A stretch of DNA of 64,000 bases from Ziziphus jujuba (GCF_031755915.1 NC_083380.1:13144001-13208000); one strand, 5' to 3'. Shown: positions 24,153 through 37,152, counted from the first letter of the stretch. Numbers and translations: made by a program. The notes: generated from the sequence alone by a model not told the origin.

Positions 24153-27100
24153 TATAACACCCCGTCTCAAATCGCACCGGAATCCGTGCACGTTGACCGA
24201 GGTTGACCGTTGACCGAGCGGGTCAAAAGTTGACTTTTTGTTCCAGTTGAAATTTCGAGTTGACCAGGGTACCGTGGCGAAGTGCACGATGCCCCGAGTT
24301 CGTAGACTAGTAGCACGTCGAAAATGGAGCTACGGTTTGAAAGTTATGAGCAAAACAAGTTGAGGTCCAAACTATCCAAGGGGTGCCGGAGTTGACTTTT
24401 CATTTATGGGGAAATGAGCTTTGACTCATGCATGGTTGTGAAGTGCTCGTCGATACGAGTTCACAGACTAGCGGCACGCTTAAAATGGACATCCGGTTAA
24501 AAAGTTATGGACGAGTGAAGTTTGCCGGGTACAGTAATATTTTAATATTTTTGAGTCGATAAACAGTAAAATGCCATGTGTCGTCACTTGATTGGTCCAC
24601 GTGGAATGAACAGTGTCACACAGTGGCTTTTATTTGACAAAAATCTCGGGGAAGAGAGAGAGGAGAGAGAAAGAGAGAGAGAGTCCGACCGGCCACCGGA
24701 GTTTTTCAAATTTTCCGGCCGATTCACTGTACACGCGCCGGCCAGAAAGATTCCTCTCCCCATTTCCGGCAAAACCTCAAAGTTTCACGGCCATTGGCCG
24801 TCGGACGCGCCCGGATCGAGGCGGCGAAAATCGGCGGTGACTTTTTCCCTCCACCGCCTGCCACCGCCGATTGACCCATTTCCGGCCATTTTCTGGCCAC
24901 ACGCACCAGACACCCAACACCACCTCCTCAAGTCCGGCCGACCCACCAAATTTCAAGGCCACCGGACCATCGACGCGCCGGGATAGAAGCGTTTTCCGGC
25001 GAGGGGCCGGAAATCTTCAAACCGTGATTTCTCCGCCATCCGGCCTCCGTTTGCCTCATCGCCGGTCCCGTTGGATTGCTCTCCCCTCGATCTACAAATC
25101 TGCAAAAAATCTCAGCCAACGGCCACCGCACACGCCGCCGCCGGCGACCGCGACGGCTCGCCGGAAGTTACTGTTCCGGCGAGTACCCAGTCCCACCGCC
25201 AGCTCCTGTCCACTGTGTTCGATCTCCTGAACCCGAATCCGGCATCCGTTTCCGCCAATTCGCGACGGTTTGGGAGAATTGCGGAGTCGAAATCCGAAAA
25301 GCTTTCCGGCGAGATTCCAACCCCGTCGGGTCCGATCACCGGAAAGTAAGACCGAATCAGTGATCCTCATCACTCGAGCTTCGATTCGGTATACCCATTT
25401 GGGAATTACCCGAATAAAATATTAATATTTTTGGTTGGTACACTGTGGTTGTTTAGGTGCGCGTACGAGTGGTGGAGTTGATCCTGCGGCGGATCTTAGT
25501 TGATTTATGCCCTCAAGGTGAGTGACCCACCTTCAAAAATTATTTTGGGCATTTAATTATGTTTAATTGGTATTTAAATTATGCTCATGTGGTGCGATTT
25601 AATTATGAATTTTATTGTGGTTTAATTTATTTATCATGCATGAGCAAATTGTATTTCGGTAGTATTTGTACGTGGTTTTAAGTATTATTTTTTAGGCATA
25701 ATTGGGTTAAATATTTTATGAAAATATTTGTTTAAATTTTATAAATTATGCCCGAGGTATTTTTATGGTTGCATCTCGTATTTCGAAAAAGTTATGGTTT
25801 GTTTGTTATCGATGGTTCGTACCGATGTATTAAATAAAAGTATGTGGGATGGTAAGTGTGAGAATTTAATGTATTTCCCACGGTAGTTTTGGAAAACGGT
25901 ACGGTTGGTTTAATAATTATTTTAGACGCATTCACACAGTATTGATGTTCTGGCATATGTATATGTGGTTCAGCGCGCAAGTATTATTATTTCACCCGTG
26001 AGTTGCCATTGGACCGTGGACAGGCAAGTTTGTTATTGCGCACAACCGCCCCCCTCCTTGGCCGGGATGATGGTTTCAGCAGCGGTACTGTCGGGACGCC
26101 GAAGTGCCGTTTGCAAGTTTCTCTCTTTAACCCCCCTGCCAGTCGGTGCTCAGGACGCTGGGTATCGGAGGGCATCACTGGTATATGGTGTGGTGCGTCA
26201 AGTCAAGTGTAATCGTCAGGTGTAATTTTCAAATAACGTTTCAAACCCCAAAGGTGTTCAAAAAAATTATTTAATATAATTTATTACATTTTAATTATAT
26301 TGGGGTATGTATGTATTTATTTATTTATTGTTTATCAAATGGTTTAATCCTTTGGTTTTCGGGAAGTACGTACATCGGGTTTTGTGAAATTGTTTTAAAA
26401 AGGGAACATTTCAAACGGAGTGATTGGTGAGAGTTTTGAGGGAAATTATTGTTTCCAACAGTTATTATTTATTATTATTTATGTATTAATTGTTGGTATT
26501 TATTCAATTCCCTTAATTGTTATTATTATTATTATTATTATCATTAAAAGTGTTCAGTAGTTAGGGTCACTCATTGAGATAATTAGCATCTCACGTTTTT
26601 AAGTTCCGTTCCCTTAGGTACAAGTGGTGGTAGACGTTCTTCCGAAGCGAACCAATTTTTCCACTGCTATTGAGTTTCGAGAAGTACTTTTGTACTCTTT
26701 CATTTAAGTGTATTATTTATTTCATCCTTGTTGTATTTCTGTTGATTAGCACTTCTTAAAACTCTGTATACTATTGGGACACTTATGTTTTATTTATTGT
26801 CAGGACCCGTCCAGAATTCCTTCCCCAGAACCCTAGACAAGCCCTGATCCCTGGGAAATACCACCGAACCTTCCAACGGAAAATCCGGCAGCACCTCCCC
26901 TAAGGGTAAGACTAACCAAAAAAATTACCTGCACTGAAAACACACTTCTATAAACATCCCCTTATTCCTCCCACAATACTACAAATTGATTCCACAAATT
27001 CACAGCACTTCAAATAACAACAGCAGCAACCCAGTGCATAAATAAAAACTACACGTCCAATACAGTATACAGAGCATTATACAGATAAGTGTGGAATTTA

Positions 27101-29969
27101 TACAATGACATATAAGAAGTAATACAGGATGGAGAGGAAAAAGGGAAGAAATACTTCTTGAACCTTCGGCAATGAACTGAGACGTCGGGCTCGCCCCGGA
27201 CAATCAACGTCTCCAACCTGGACCTAGGGGAACGGAATTTAAGAGTGTAAGATGCTAATCATCTCAGTTAATGACCCTATCTACTGTACACCTTTAATAT
27301 TAATAATATACCAAATAAAAGGATTTAATAAATGAATACCGAACAAATAATAAATAAATAAATAAACATTTGAAGTAACAATTTCTCTCAAAACCCTCAC
27401 TATTCACTCTGTTGGAAATGTTCCCCTTTTAAAACATTTTCACAAAACCCGATATTCGTACTTCCCAAAAACCAAGGGACCAAATAATTTAACAAACAAC
27501 AAATAAATAAATAAATACCCCAAATATAAATAAACTGCAATAATTTATAATAAATAATTTTGTACTTTTTGGGGTTTGAAACTTTATTTGAAAATTACAC
27601 TTGACAATTACACTTGACTTGACGCACCACACCATATACCAGTGATGCTCTCCGATACCCAGCGTCTTGAGCACCGACTGGCATGGGGGTTAAAGAGAGA
27701 AACTTGCAAACGGCATTTCGGCGTCCCGACAGTACCGCTGCTGAGACCATCATCCCGGCCAAGGAGGGGGGCGGCTGTGCGCAATAACAAACTTGCCTGC
27801 CAGGCTGTGCGCAATAACAAACTTGCCTGCCCACGGTCCAATGGCAACTCACGGGTGAAATAATAATACTTGCGCGCTGAACCACATATACATATACCAG
27901 AACACCAATACTGTGTGAATGCGTCTAAAATAATTATTAAACCAACCGTACCATTTTCCAAAATTACCGTGGAAAATATACCAAATTTTCACACTTACCA
28001 TCCCACATATTTTTATTTAACAAACCGGTACGAAAACTTCGATAACAAATAAAACCATACCTTTTCTCGTAATACGAGATTCATCAATTGAAATACCGCG
28101 GGCATAATTTATAAAATTAAACCACCAACTTAAACAAATATTTTCATAAAATATTTAACCCAATTATGCCCGAAAAATAATATAAAATCCAAACACAACA
28201 AATTACTGAAAATACTCGCTCATGTGTAATAAATACCATTTAATCACAATAAAATAATAATCGGGAATTTCTTAATGACCCCAAAAATTCCATTTAGCAC
28301 CAACGGGTAAATATATATTTCCCGATTATATTTAAAGTACACCACATGAGCATCAATTACAGATATCAATTTAATACCACATAAATACAATTAATTACCC
28401 CAAAAACATTTTCAAAGGTGGGTCACTCACCTGGAGCACGCAATTAAACCATGATCCACCATGGGATCAATTCCACGACTCACCGGTGCTCCTAGAACAA
28501 AATTCACACACAGTCAAATAAATTAATATTTTAATCGGGTAAATAATACCCGGTACCCGGGGGGTCAAATACAAACGTTATCCAAAATAGGCGAATAACA
28601 TACCAAATCGAATCTTGAGCGACGAGGATTACAAATCCGGTCTCCATCGACCCCAATTCCGCCGGAGGTGGCCGGAATTTGGCCGGAAAGCTTCGGCCGA
28701 ATTTAAACTTGAGGGATCTTTCAAACAGTGGGGATTTTGGGCAATCTAACCCCGGAAATGGACTCATAGGGGTCGAAAATGGTGGGATAGAGGTATGGGT
28801 CGGACTGGGTTGGTCGGAAACGGCGAGAATCTCCGGAAAAACATAACCGGCTGCCGCCGACTTCACCGGCCCGATCTGGGCGCGTCCGGCGGCGACTGGC
28901 CTGGAAATTTGGAGGCCGAGATCGCGAGGAGATGGGCTACACCGGTGGCCAGCGCGTGTGGCTTTTCGGCGACTGAAATCCGGCCAAACGGCCGGTCAAA
29001 CAGTGAGAGGGAGAGAGTCAAAGGAGAGAGAGAGGGAGAAAAAGTCTTTGCTGGTTTTGTTTTGTCTCTGTCGGGCTCGGGGAAGAAGAAGGGAAGGAAG
29101 GGAAAAAAGAGAGAAAGGTGTTTTCCCACGTGGGGAAAAAGAAAAGAAAAGAAAAAAGAAAAAAGAAAAAGGAAAATAAAATAAAAATAATTAATAATTA
29201 AATAATAATAATATTATTTAAAATAATAATAAAAATAATTTGATATTACACATGGTTGACATGTGGCTTCTCAACATGGTGACACATGGTCATCTTCATT
29301 AAGTCACACATGGCACATCGTTACGCGTTTAAAAATAATATTAAAATAATACGATGTTTGAAAAACTCTACAGGTCCATAACTTTCAAACCACATGTCCA
29401 AATCGGACGTGCCGCTAGTCTACGGACTCGTATCGACGAGCACTTCACAACCATGCATGAGTCAAAGCTCAACCTTGCATGAATAAAAAGTCAACTCCGG
29501 CACCCCTTGGACAGTTTGGACCTCACCTTGTTTTGCTCATAACTTTCAAACCGTAGCTCCGTTTTCAACGTGCTACTAGTCTACGAACTCGTGCCAACGT
29601 GTACTTCGTAACAGTACCTCAGTCAACCTAGAATTCCAACCGGGTCAAAAAGTCAACTTTTGACCCCTTCGGTCAACGGTCAACAGTCAACGTGCAAAAA
29701 TTCCGACATGGTTCGGGACAGGGTGTTACATTTATGCAATAGACTGTTGTTATTGTTGAGAAGTGCTGAAATTTGTGGAACAATTTGTAGTTTGCGGGAG
29801 GAATAAGGGGATGAGTATAGAAGTGTGTTTTCAGTGCAGGTAATTTTGTGGTAAGTCCATCCCTTAGGGGAGGTTCTGCCGGATTTTCCAATTGGAGGGT
29901 CTGGTAGGGTTTCTCTGAGATCAGGGCTTGTCTAGGGTTCCGGGGAGGAATTCTGGACGGGTCCTGACA
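24153..29969 (-). mobile_element. Solo-LTR-like element (outer), split by an inner relative
   Basis: The element starts TATAACACCCCG at 24153 and ends CGGGTCCTGACA at 29969. It is flanked by the 5-base duplication TAAAC (24148-24152 and 29970-29974). Read on the minus strand it begins TGTCAGGACCCG. Removing the inner element leaves about 2.88 kb. It has no coding domains, no primer-binding site or polypurine tract, and no internal copy of its own ends, so a solo LTR of a large-LTR retrotransposon is the simplest reading. The GC-rich part at about 24650-25370 gives several long but meaningless open frames. Copy A of the segmental duplication lacks the element. Confidence 0.8.
26798..29730 (+). 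mobile_element. Solo-LTR-like element (inner), inverse orientation
   Basis: It begins TGTCAGGACCCG at 26798 and ends GGGTGTTACA at 29730. It has the canonical TG...CA ends and TTTAT target duplications at 26793-26797 and 29731-29735. Over most of its 2.93 kb it is the reverse complement of the outer element, with visible point differences. A 24-base word containing GCAATAACAAACTTGCCTGC is duplicated near 27777-27830, a private change of this copy. Confidence 0.85.
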
Positions 29970-31090
29970 TAAACAATTTAAATATTATTATAATTTATCT
30001 CTTGCCGTATTCTTTATTTAATTATAATTCATTATATTGTCCATCTAACTTATCTTCAATGTCATTGATACAAAATCAATTTTTTTTTTACTCCTTTATT
30101 TCAACTTGAGCACGGAGCTTTTCATATGTTTTTAACTCCTTTTTCTTTAAAAAAATATATTAACTTTTAAAAAATTAATTTTGAAAAGGCTCACGTCTTT
30201 TAAGTTGAGCAACTTTTTTCCATGCTAGCCCATATGCAAGGCTTTTTTCCCTTTTTTTTTTTTTTTTTCACGTCTCATGCCTAAAGCCCTGGTTTTTTAG
30301 TGCCTTTTAGAACACTGTTTAATAATTTACCAAATTGAACTATTATATGATGTATCATATAGTTACAAATAATGCTCTATCATTAACAGTAATAAATAAT
30401 ATTTTTTATATATAAGTTGAATCAATCCATTCAATTATATATTAAAAAAAAGATTATATTGATGACCTTAGATTGATAAGGTAATGATAAGGCTAAAGCC
30501 CAATTAATTAATAGAAGTGGATCGAATATGCATAGAAGATGCTAATTTTCACAAAATCCATGCCTAAACACATGAACAAATATGAAAACATGCTGTAGTT
30601 AATTATTTAATAAAACGACAAATATTAGAAAGGAAAAATTAACAAAACATTAAACATTAATCTATATTGTATAAATGAGGTGGTGACATTCGATTTTAGA
30701 GATACACTGGCAGAGAGATGATCAATTTGCATTAAGAAAATGCCATTTATCACATCGATAATATAATATTCATATATATTATATTTTTAAATATATTTAT
30801 CGTACCATCAATGAATCCGATAATGACAACTTAACTAACTGATGCTTTAATTTTAAACAAAAACCAATTAATTATAGTTATGACTATGGCTGTCGTACTA
30901 CTATTGGTAAATGTTACTACATAATTGTTGTGACAAATAAATAAATAATAAAAAAAAATTGATGCCAGTGGAAAATATATCATTTAGTCAAAAGGTAAAA
31001 AATAAATAAATAAATAAAACACGAGTTTATGTATATCATTTTAATTCTATTATAATCTTCATCTCTTTTGGTGCTGTCTCTGGCGGGTTG

Positions 31091-31100
31091 TATATAAATA
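31091..31100 (+). promoter_or_regulatory. TATA box of inhibitor gene B
   Basis: TATATAAATA is a near-consensus TATA box about 100 bases before the ATG at 31191. The equivalent site in copy A is the weaker GATAAATA. Confidence 0.7.
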
Positions 31101-31190
31101 CCCCTAACTAGTTCTCCATAATCTCACACCCCGCTCAGAAAATAAAAAGGAAAAAAAAAAAAAAAAAAAAAAACAGATCGATCTTCAGAA

Positions 31191-31683
31191 ATGGCAGCCT
31201 TGAAGAAAATTGTGGTCTTACAGGCAGCACTGCTAGTCCTTGCAGTATTAGTTGTGTCTGCAAAAGCTGATAGGTTGGATTTCTTCAAGCTTCTCACTAC
31301 CAACAATCAAAAATCTGGTATAATATTAAACTCATATATATATATATATATATTCTTCTATAAAATCAGAATTGTTTACCAAGTTAGATTAATTTACTTA
31401 TTATAATTTTTTTTTTTTTTTATGGTTATAAACAGTGGATGGTTACAAAAGACCAGATATTCCAGCGTGCTGTGATAACTGCTTATGCACGAAGAGCGAC
31501 CCACCGCAGTGCAGATGCACTGACATCTTTATCGGCAACGAGCGGTGCGAGAACTGCAAAAAATGCATATGCACTTTCAGCTTACCACCGCTGTGTCAGT
31601 GCCTTGATATCAAGGACTACTGCGATCCACCATGCTCATCCTCCTCCTCCACCGCTCAGGTCATCAAACAAGTGTCTGCCTGA
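31191..31683 (+). CDS. Bowman-Birk serine protease inhibitor, copy B (trypsin / chymotrypsin-type loops)
   Basis: Exons are 31191-31317 and 31436-31683, with the same phase-1 junction as copy A. The protein has 124 residues. The signal peptide core is [18 protein letters not shown] and the inhibitor domain carries all 14 cysteines from ACCDNC to DYCDPPC. Loop 1 is CTKSDPPQC (P1 Lys62, trypsin-type, with the normal Pro-Pro at P3'-P4'). Loop 2 is CTFSLPPLC (P1 Phe90, chymotrypsin-type by the usual rule). It is therefore predicted to be double-headed with mixed specificity, unlike copy A. The frame is intact, splice sites are good and the TATA box is canonical, so it is likely expressed. Confidence 0.93.
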
Positions 31684-32434
31684 TCCACATGATATCAGAG
31701 ACTAATAAACCCACCGTTATTATATGTATATATGTTATGTATCATGCTACATGATCATGTGCTCCATGATCTACTAGCTAGTGTTTATTTTCTTCAATTT
31801 GCCTCAATGGCTGGGTGGTGTTGAGGCTTTAATTTTCTATATATAAAAAATAAATGCACGTGTGAAGATTAATAAAAATTAATTAATGTTGGGTTCTAAA
31901 AGTTCAACGTTGCCTTGTTGCCAATATATTTCAAAATTAATATTTATCAATCGGGATCATTCATACGTTCTTTTCGTCTCCAGTCCTATCCTACCAGTGA
32001 AAAATATGCATGTAATTTTAAAATTCCAACTCTTCTTACTGTTACCTACTCACTGCGTAGCCCGACAATCGTCCAGGTCAACCAGGATTTGATTCTTTTT
32101 AATTTTTCCTGTGTTCCATGGCAATAAATCTGAAAGATTTTGTTTTTTTGTTTTAATTTTTTTTTTAAATTTTTGTTTTTTGTTTTTTATTTTTATTTTT
32201 TCCTCCTCAGACCATCTTTTCTCACAGAACTCCATAACTAGTATACAATTTTTTTTTTTTTTTTTTTAACACTGAGGCAACCATTAAAACTTCCTCTATT
32301 TCCTTCATTTTGGCTAGGTCAGGGATTAAGGTTAAATTTGAGGGATTTTGTTTCTCTCTAAAATATTAAAGTCTTAAAGTGCTTCCAACATTACACATAC
32401 AAGCATTAGTTTGTTAGAGAAATTGATGTATACC

Positions 32435-32683
32435 TCTTCCTCCTCCAAGCTATCAAAGGTAGTGTTTGAAAAAGATCAATCAGTTCTTATGAAATTCAAA
32501 AATCGATTAACCACATGGCCCAACGAGGATGGGTAAGATAGTACTACATCATAAATGGAAATTGGTAGATCAGAAATCTGAAGTGGTGGCAAGGTATTAT
32601 CCCAACCTTGAGAGTAGGTGGTTGTATTTGAGCTTGCAACGAGGTCGACGTACGTTAACTAATGTGACTTGGGGGTCCCTTGG
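32435..32683 (+). other. 249-base block identical to 15064-15312
   Basis: This is the copy B partner of the identical block. The short frame containing SKLSKVVFEKDQSVLMKF starts here at ATG 32425 (MYTSSSS) and ends with the same WPNEDG stop. A second, longer frame (32529-32717) lies in the same block but loses its shared C-terminus after the block ends. Confidence 0.6.
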
Positions 32684-33155
32684 AAAGCAATTTAGTATAT
32701 ATTTTTCTTCTTTTTAAGGACTTAATCCGCCTACAACATTAAAGAGAAACAAAACCCTCACATTAATATTAATAGCTGCCTTAGCAGATTAAAAAAAAAT
32801 AAAAAATGGAAGAAACTAGCTGTCTAAATGAACAGTGCATAAAAGCCATGAAGGTCTGAAAGAAAGCAGATGCAGAGGAAAATAAATAATAAAAAAGTTA
32901 AAAAAAAAAGAAAAACAGAAAACAAAATCTTTTACATTTAACGCGGTGGGTCGAGCAAAAAATTGAGAAAAATTTTAAAGTGACGTGTTCATTTTTGATA
33001 GGGTTGGGAACCCAAAAATGAACAGAAAATTCCAATCCCTTGCCAAAATTTACCGATATTATAACCAATTTTATCACTTCCAGAAAAAAAAAAAAAAGAA
33101 ATTCTTTAAAAGAACAACTCAACTTAAAAAGAAAAAACATAATCTAATAAAACTA

Positions 33156-33510
33156 AAATTAGAATGTATTCAATTTAAAATTTGAGGGATTTCAAAAGTA
33201 TTTAAAAGTTTAGCGGTATTTGATTTACATTTTAAAAGAATTCTTACAAGTCCAATGATATTCAATTCAGATTTTAATGGATTTAAGTCATTAATTTTAA
33301 AAGATTTTAAAAAATAATGGATTTGAAAGGATTTCAATAGTGAAATTGTGAAGAAAATTATTAATATGAAATTCAGCATTAATTTTAAAGATTTCATTGA
33401 ATTCTTATAAACTCTTTACTAAATCTATAAAATTTCATAACAATCCATCAAATTTTTTAAAATTTATAACTTATTTTAAATTTATTAAATTCTAGATTTA
33501 ATACACCTCT
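33156..33510. mobile_element. 355 bp MITE, hAT-like
   Basis: It is absent from copy A, whose empty site reads ACTAAAACTTG. It is flanked by the 8-base duplication TAAAACTA (33148-33155 and 33511-33518). The ends are imperfect inverted repeats: AGAATGTATTCAATTT on the left, and on the right the reverse complement AGAGGTGTATTAAATC. It is AT-rich and has no coding capacity. The 8-base duplication suggests the hAT superfamily. Confidence 0.7.
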
Positions 33511-34629
33511 TAAAACTAGGTGACTTGTAGCAGCCGCTGTGTAAAACATTGTGTAGAAGATCAAAAAACTCATCACATGGATGGGTTAGACACTTCGGGC
33601 TACTATTTTAGGGCCTATGAGTTTCTCCTATGAGGAAAGAGTGAGTGTTTGGGTTCAGCTAGAATAGATAATGTTAGGCTCCGTTAAAGATAATAATAAT
33701 AATCTATTACTGTTATTGTTGTCTTCTTATTATCATTAATATCGATATATTTTCATTTAAAAAGTTAAAATTAGTGTCCAGTGTCCACGAAGAGAAATGA
33801 TCTTCATTTTTTAAAATATTTATAACATTTTTTTTTTGGTAAAGAAATTATTTATAGCATTAGTTACCCACTTCATGCTAGATTTTTCAAACACAATTTT
33901 AAAATGTTTATTTTTGAAAGTAAATATTTTTGTACTTTTTATTTGTATTTACCAATAATGTTTTTTTGTTTTCTAATTATATTTTTATTTATAATTTTTC
34001 ATAAAAATATTTTGCCAATTCAATGAAACTAAAACAGAAGGGCAATTGTTTGTAATAGTTTTTTTTTCTTTTTTTTTTTACAAAAAAAAAAGAGCAAAAA
34101 ACAAAAGGGTGTATGTGATAAAATATGTGATAAAACTATAAACGGCAAGGACTGTTTATGTAATTCACCCTTTTAAATTTGATTATTTGTGTGAGACTTG
34201 CTGCGAGAAATTGTTAACTGCAATAATGCCAGAGTTTATATCATTGGTACGAACTACGCGAAAATTAAGCTCTATCGACACACTATTAGCGACGCTACGA
34301 GATAAATGCATCTAAAAAAATAAAACCATGACTCTGAGGTTAATGCGTTAGTAAAAATTCGACTAATCGACGACGCATAAGAAAAATGTTGACGTTGAGA
34401 AGTCGCGAGAAACAACAACAAACGACGCATCCGTTAAGAGTCGTTGAATATTCAACCCAATAGAGTCGCCTTTAATAGAGTGCCTATATTTTTTATCAAT
34501 TGTATTATTTAAATGCTACAGTAAAGATAATTGTTAATCAATCTGATTTTCTTTCAACTTTCCAAATAGGTAAAATATTTAAAAAAACTTACAGAGCTGT
34601 ATCTTAATTTTTTTTTTCGTTCCACCTTA

Positions 34630-36990
34630 TAAATATCCGGTGACGCATAACAAACTCTATGAGTCGCCTATTAAATTATTAAATTTTTTTTTTTTGGATT
34701 TTTGAAAATATTAATCAGTTGATTTTCTTTCAACTTTAAATAACAAGTGAAAATATTTAAGCAGCATGAGAAAGATAATTTTTTTTTTCCCCAAAAACAT
34801 ATACATTCAGCGACACATAGGAGTATTGTGAGTCGCCTGATATCCTTATATTTATTTCTTTTCATTTTTCATAAAATATTAATCAATCTGATTTTCTTTC
34901 AATTTTAAAAACCAGTGAAAATATATAAGAAAAATAAAAGTGCTGGATTTTTAATTTTTTGGAAGACATGTTATTGATATCAGGCGATGCAGAAGCACTA
35001 TTATGCGTAGCCTATTAGTTATTATTATTGTTTTTTTTTTGGGTTTTTGTAAGTATTAAACAGTTTATTTTCTTTCAACTTTAAATAACAAGTGAAAATG
35101 TCTAAGCAGCATCACAGTGCTATTTTTTTTTTGTTTTTTCCAAAAAATTTTTTGGAAGACATATTATTGATATCAGGAGACACAGAAGCATTATGCGTCG
35201 CCTATTAGTGTAATATTTTTTTTTTGGGTTTTTTGTAAGTATTAAACAGTTGATTTTCTTTCAACTTTAAATAACAAGTGAAAATGTTTAAGCTGCTTCA
35301 CAGTGCTTTTTTTTTTTTTGTTTTTTCCAAAAGGTGACGCAGACTCACTATTATGCGTCGCCTATTATGTATTAATTTTTTTTTGGGTTTTTTGTAAGTA
35401 TTAAACAGTTGATTTTCTTTCAACTTTAAATAACAAGTGAAAATGTTCAAGTAGCATCACAGTGTTTTTTTTTTTTTCAAAAATTTTTTTGGAAAAAATA
35501 TTATTGATATCAGACGACTCAGAAGTATTATTATGCGTTGCCTATTAGTGTATTATTTTTTTTTTTGGGTTTTTAGTATGTATTAAACAATTGATTTTCT
35601 TTCAACTTTAAATAACAAGTGAAAATGTTTAAGCAGCATAACAGTGTTTTTTTTTTTTTTTTTTGTTTTTTCCAAAAGAATTTTTTGGAAGACATATAAT
35701 TGATATCAGGCGACACAGAAGCAAGCATTATGCATCGCCTATTAGTGTAATATTTTTTTTTGGGTTTTTTGTAAGTATTAAATAGTTGATTTCTTTCAAC
35801 TTTAAATAACAAGTGAAAATGTTTAAGCTGCTTCACAGTGCTTTTTTTTTTTTTTTTCAAAAACTTTTTTGGAAAACATTTTATTGATATAAGGCGACGC
35901 AGACTCACTATTATGCGTCGCCTATTAGTGTATTAATTTTTTTTTTTTAGGTTTTTTGTAAGTATTAAACAGTTGATTTTCTTTCAACTTTAAATAACAA
36001 GTTAAAATGTTTAAGCAGCATCACAGTGCTTTTTTTTTTTTGTTTTTTCCAAAAACATTTTTTGGAAGACATATAATTGATATCAGGCGACACAAAAACA
36101 AGCATTATGTGTCGCCTATTAGTGTAATATTTTTTTTTTTTTTGGTTTTTTGTAAGTATTAAATAGTTAATTTTCTTTCAACTTTAAATAACAAGTGAAA
36201 ATGTTTAAGCAGCATCACAGTGCTTTTTTTTTTTTTTTTCCAAAAAATTTTTTGAAAAAAATATTATTGATATTAGGCGATTTAGAAGCATTATTATGCG
36301 TCGCCTATTAGTGTATTATTTGTTTTTTGGGTTTTTAGTAAGTATTAAACAGTTGATTTTCTTTCAACTTTAAATAACAAGTGAAAATGTTTAAGCTGCT
36401 TCACAGTGCTTTTTTTTTTTCAAATAAATTTTTTGGAAAACATTTTATTGATATAAGGCGACCCAGACTCACTATTATGCGTCGCCTATTAGTGAAATAA
36501 TTTTTTTTTTGGGTTTTTTGTAAGTATTAAACAGTTGATTTTCTTTCAACTTTAAATAACAAGTGAAAATATTTAAGCAGCATCATAGTGCTTTTTTTTT
36601 TTTTTTTCCAAAAAATTTTTTGGAAGACATATTATTGATTATTTTTTTTTTTGGGATTTTTAGTAAGTATTAAACAGTTGATTTTCTTTCAACTTTAAAT
36701 AACAACTGAAAATGTTTAAGCAGCATCACAGAGGTTTTTTTTTTTTTTTCTTATTTGTATCAGGCGACCCTCAAGCATTTTGTGCGTCACCTGTTCACCT
36801 TTTATTTAAATATTTTTTTTTCTTTTGGTTTTGTAAAAATATTTATCAATCTGTTTTACTTTTGGCATCAAATAATCTGTTAAAATGTTGAAGCACATAA
36901 CTGTGATGGTTTTTGTTTTTTTTGCATTATTTGTATCAGGCGACTCTCAAGCATATTGTGCGTCGCCTGTTCACCGTTTATTTTAATTAT
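34630..36990 (+). repeat. Left subterminal array, about 13 palindromic units
   Basis: The units are about 160-200 bp and contain, in order, CAGTTGATTTTCTTTCAACT, ATAACAAGTGAAAATGTTTA, AGC.GC.TCACAGTGC, a T-tract, then the palindrome GGCGACGCAGACTCACTATT followed by ATGCGTCGCC. Core sites lie near 34640, 34810, 34982, 35175, 35333, 35512, 35708, 35893, 36083, 36275, 36456, 36761 and 36938. The outermost and innermost units are the most diverged. Confidence 0.9.
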
Positions 36991-37152
36991 TTTTATATTG
37001 TTTGAAATTTTGTAAAATTGGTATGTTTAAAACCAAAGTTCATGCAAAACAAATACTACCTTATGAGCGATTTTCACAAATTTGTCTACGATATTTTATT
37101 TGTACAAACAAAAGCTATTATCAAAAGCTAGCTCACTACCATGCATATATAT

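Larger units (their letters stand above)
23888..34253 (+). repeat. Segmental duplication, copy B, interrupted by insertions
   Basis: The true duplicated sequence is 23888-24152 plus 29970-34253. The gap is filled by nested solo-LTR elements. Inside the right part there is a further 355-base insertion (33156-33510) and about 70 extra bases near 33600-33680. Homology with copy A ends at the CATTGGTA(C/T)GAA shared with 16401-16413. About 27 bases later the CACTA element begins. Confidence 0.9.

Noticed and set aside
24576..25373. Several long overlapping open frames on both strands
   Set aside because: They lie in a GC-rich, CCGGCC-type part of a solo LTR. Six frames are open at once, products are Pro/Arg/Ser-rich without domains, and related LTR copies do not preserve them.
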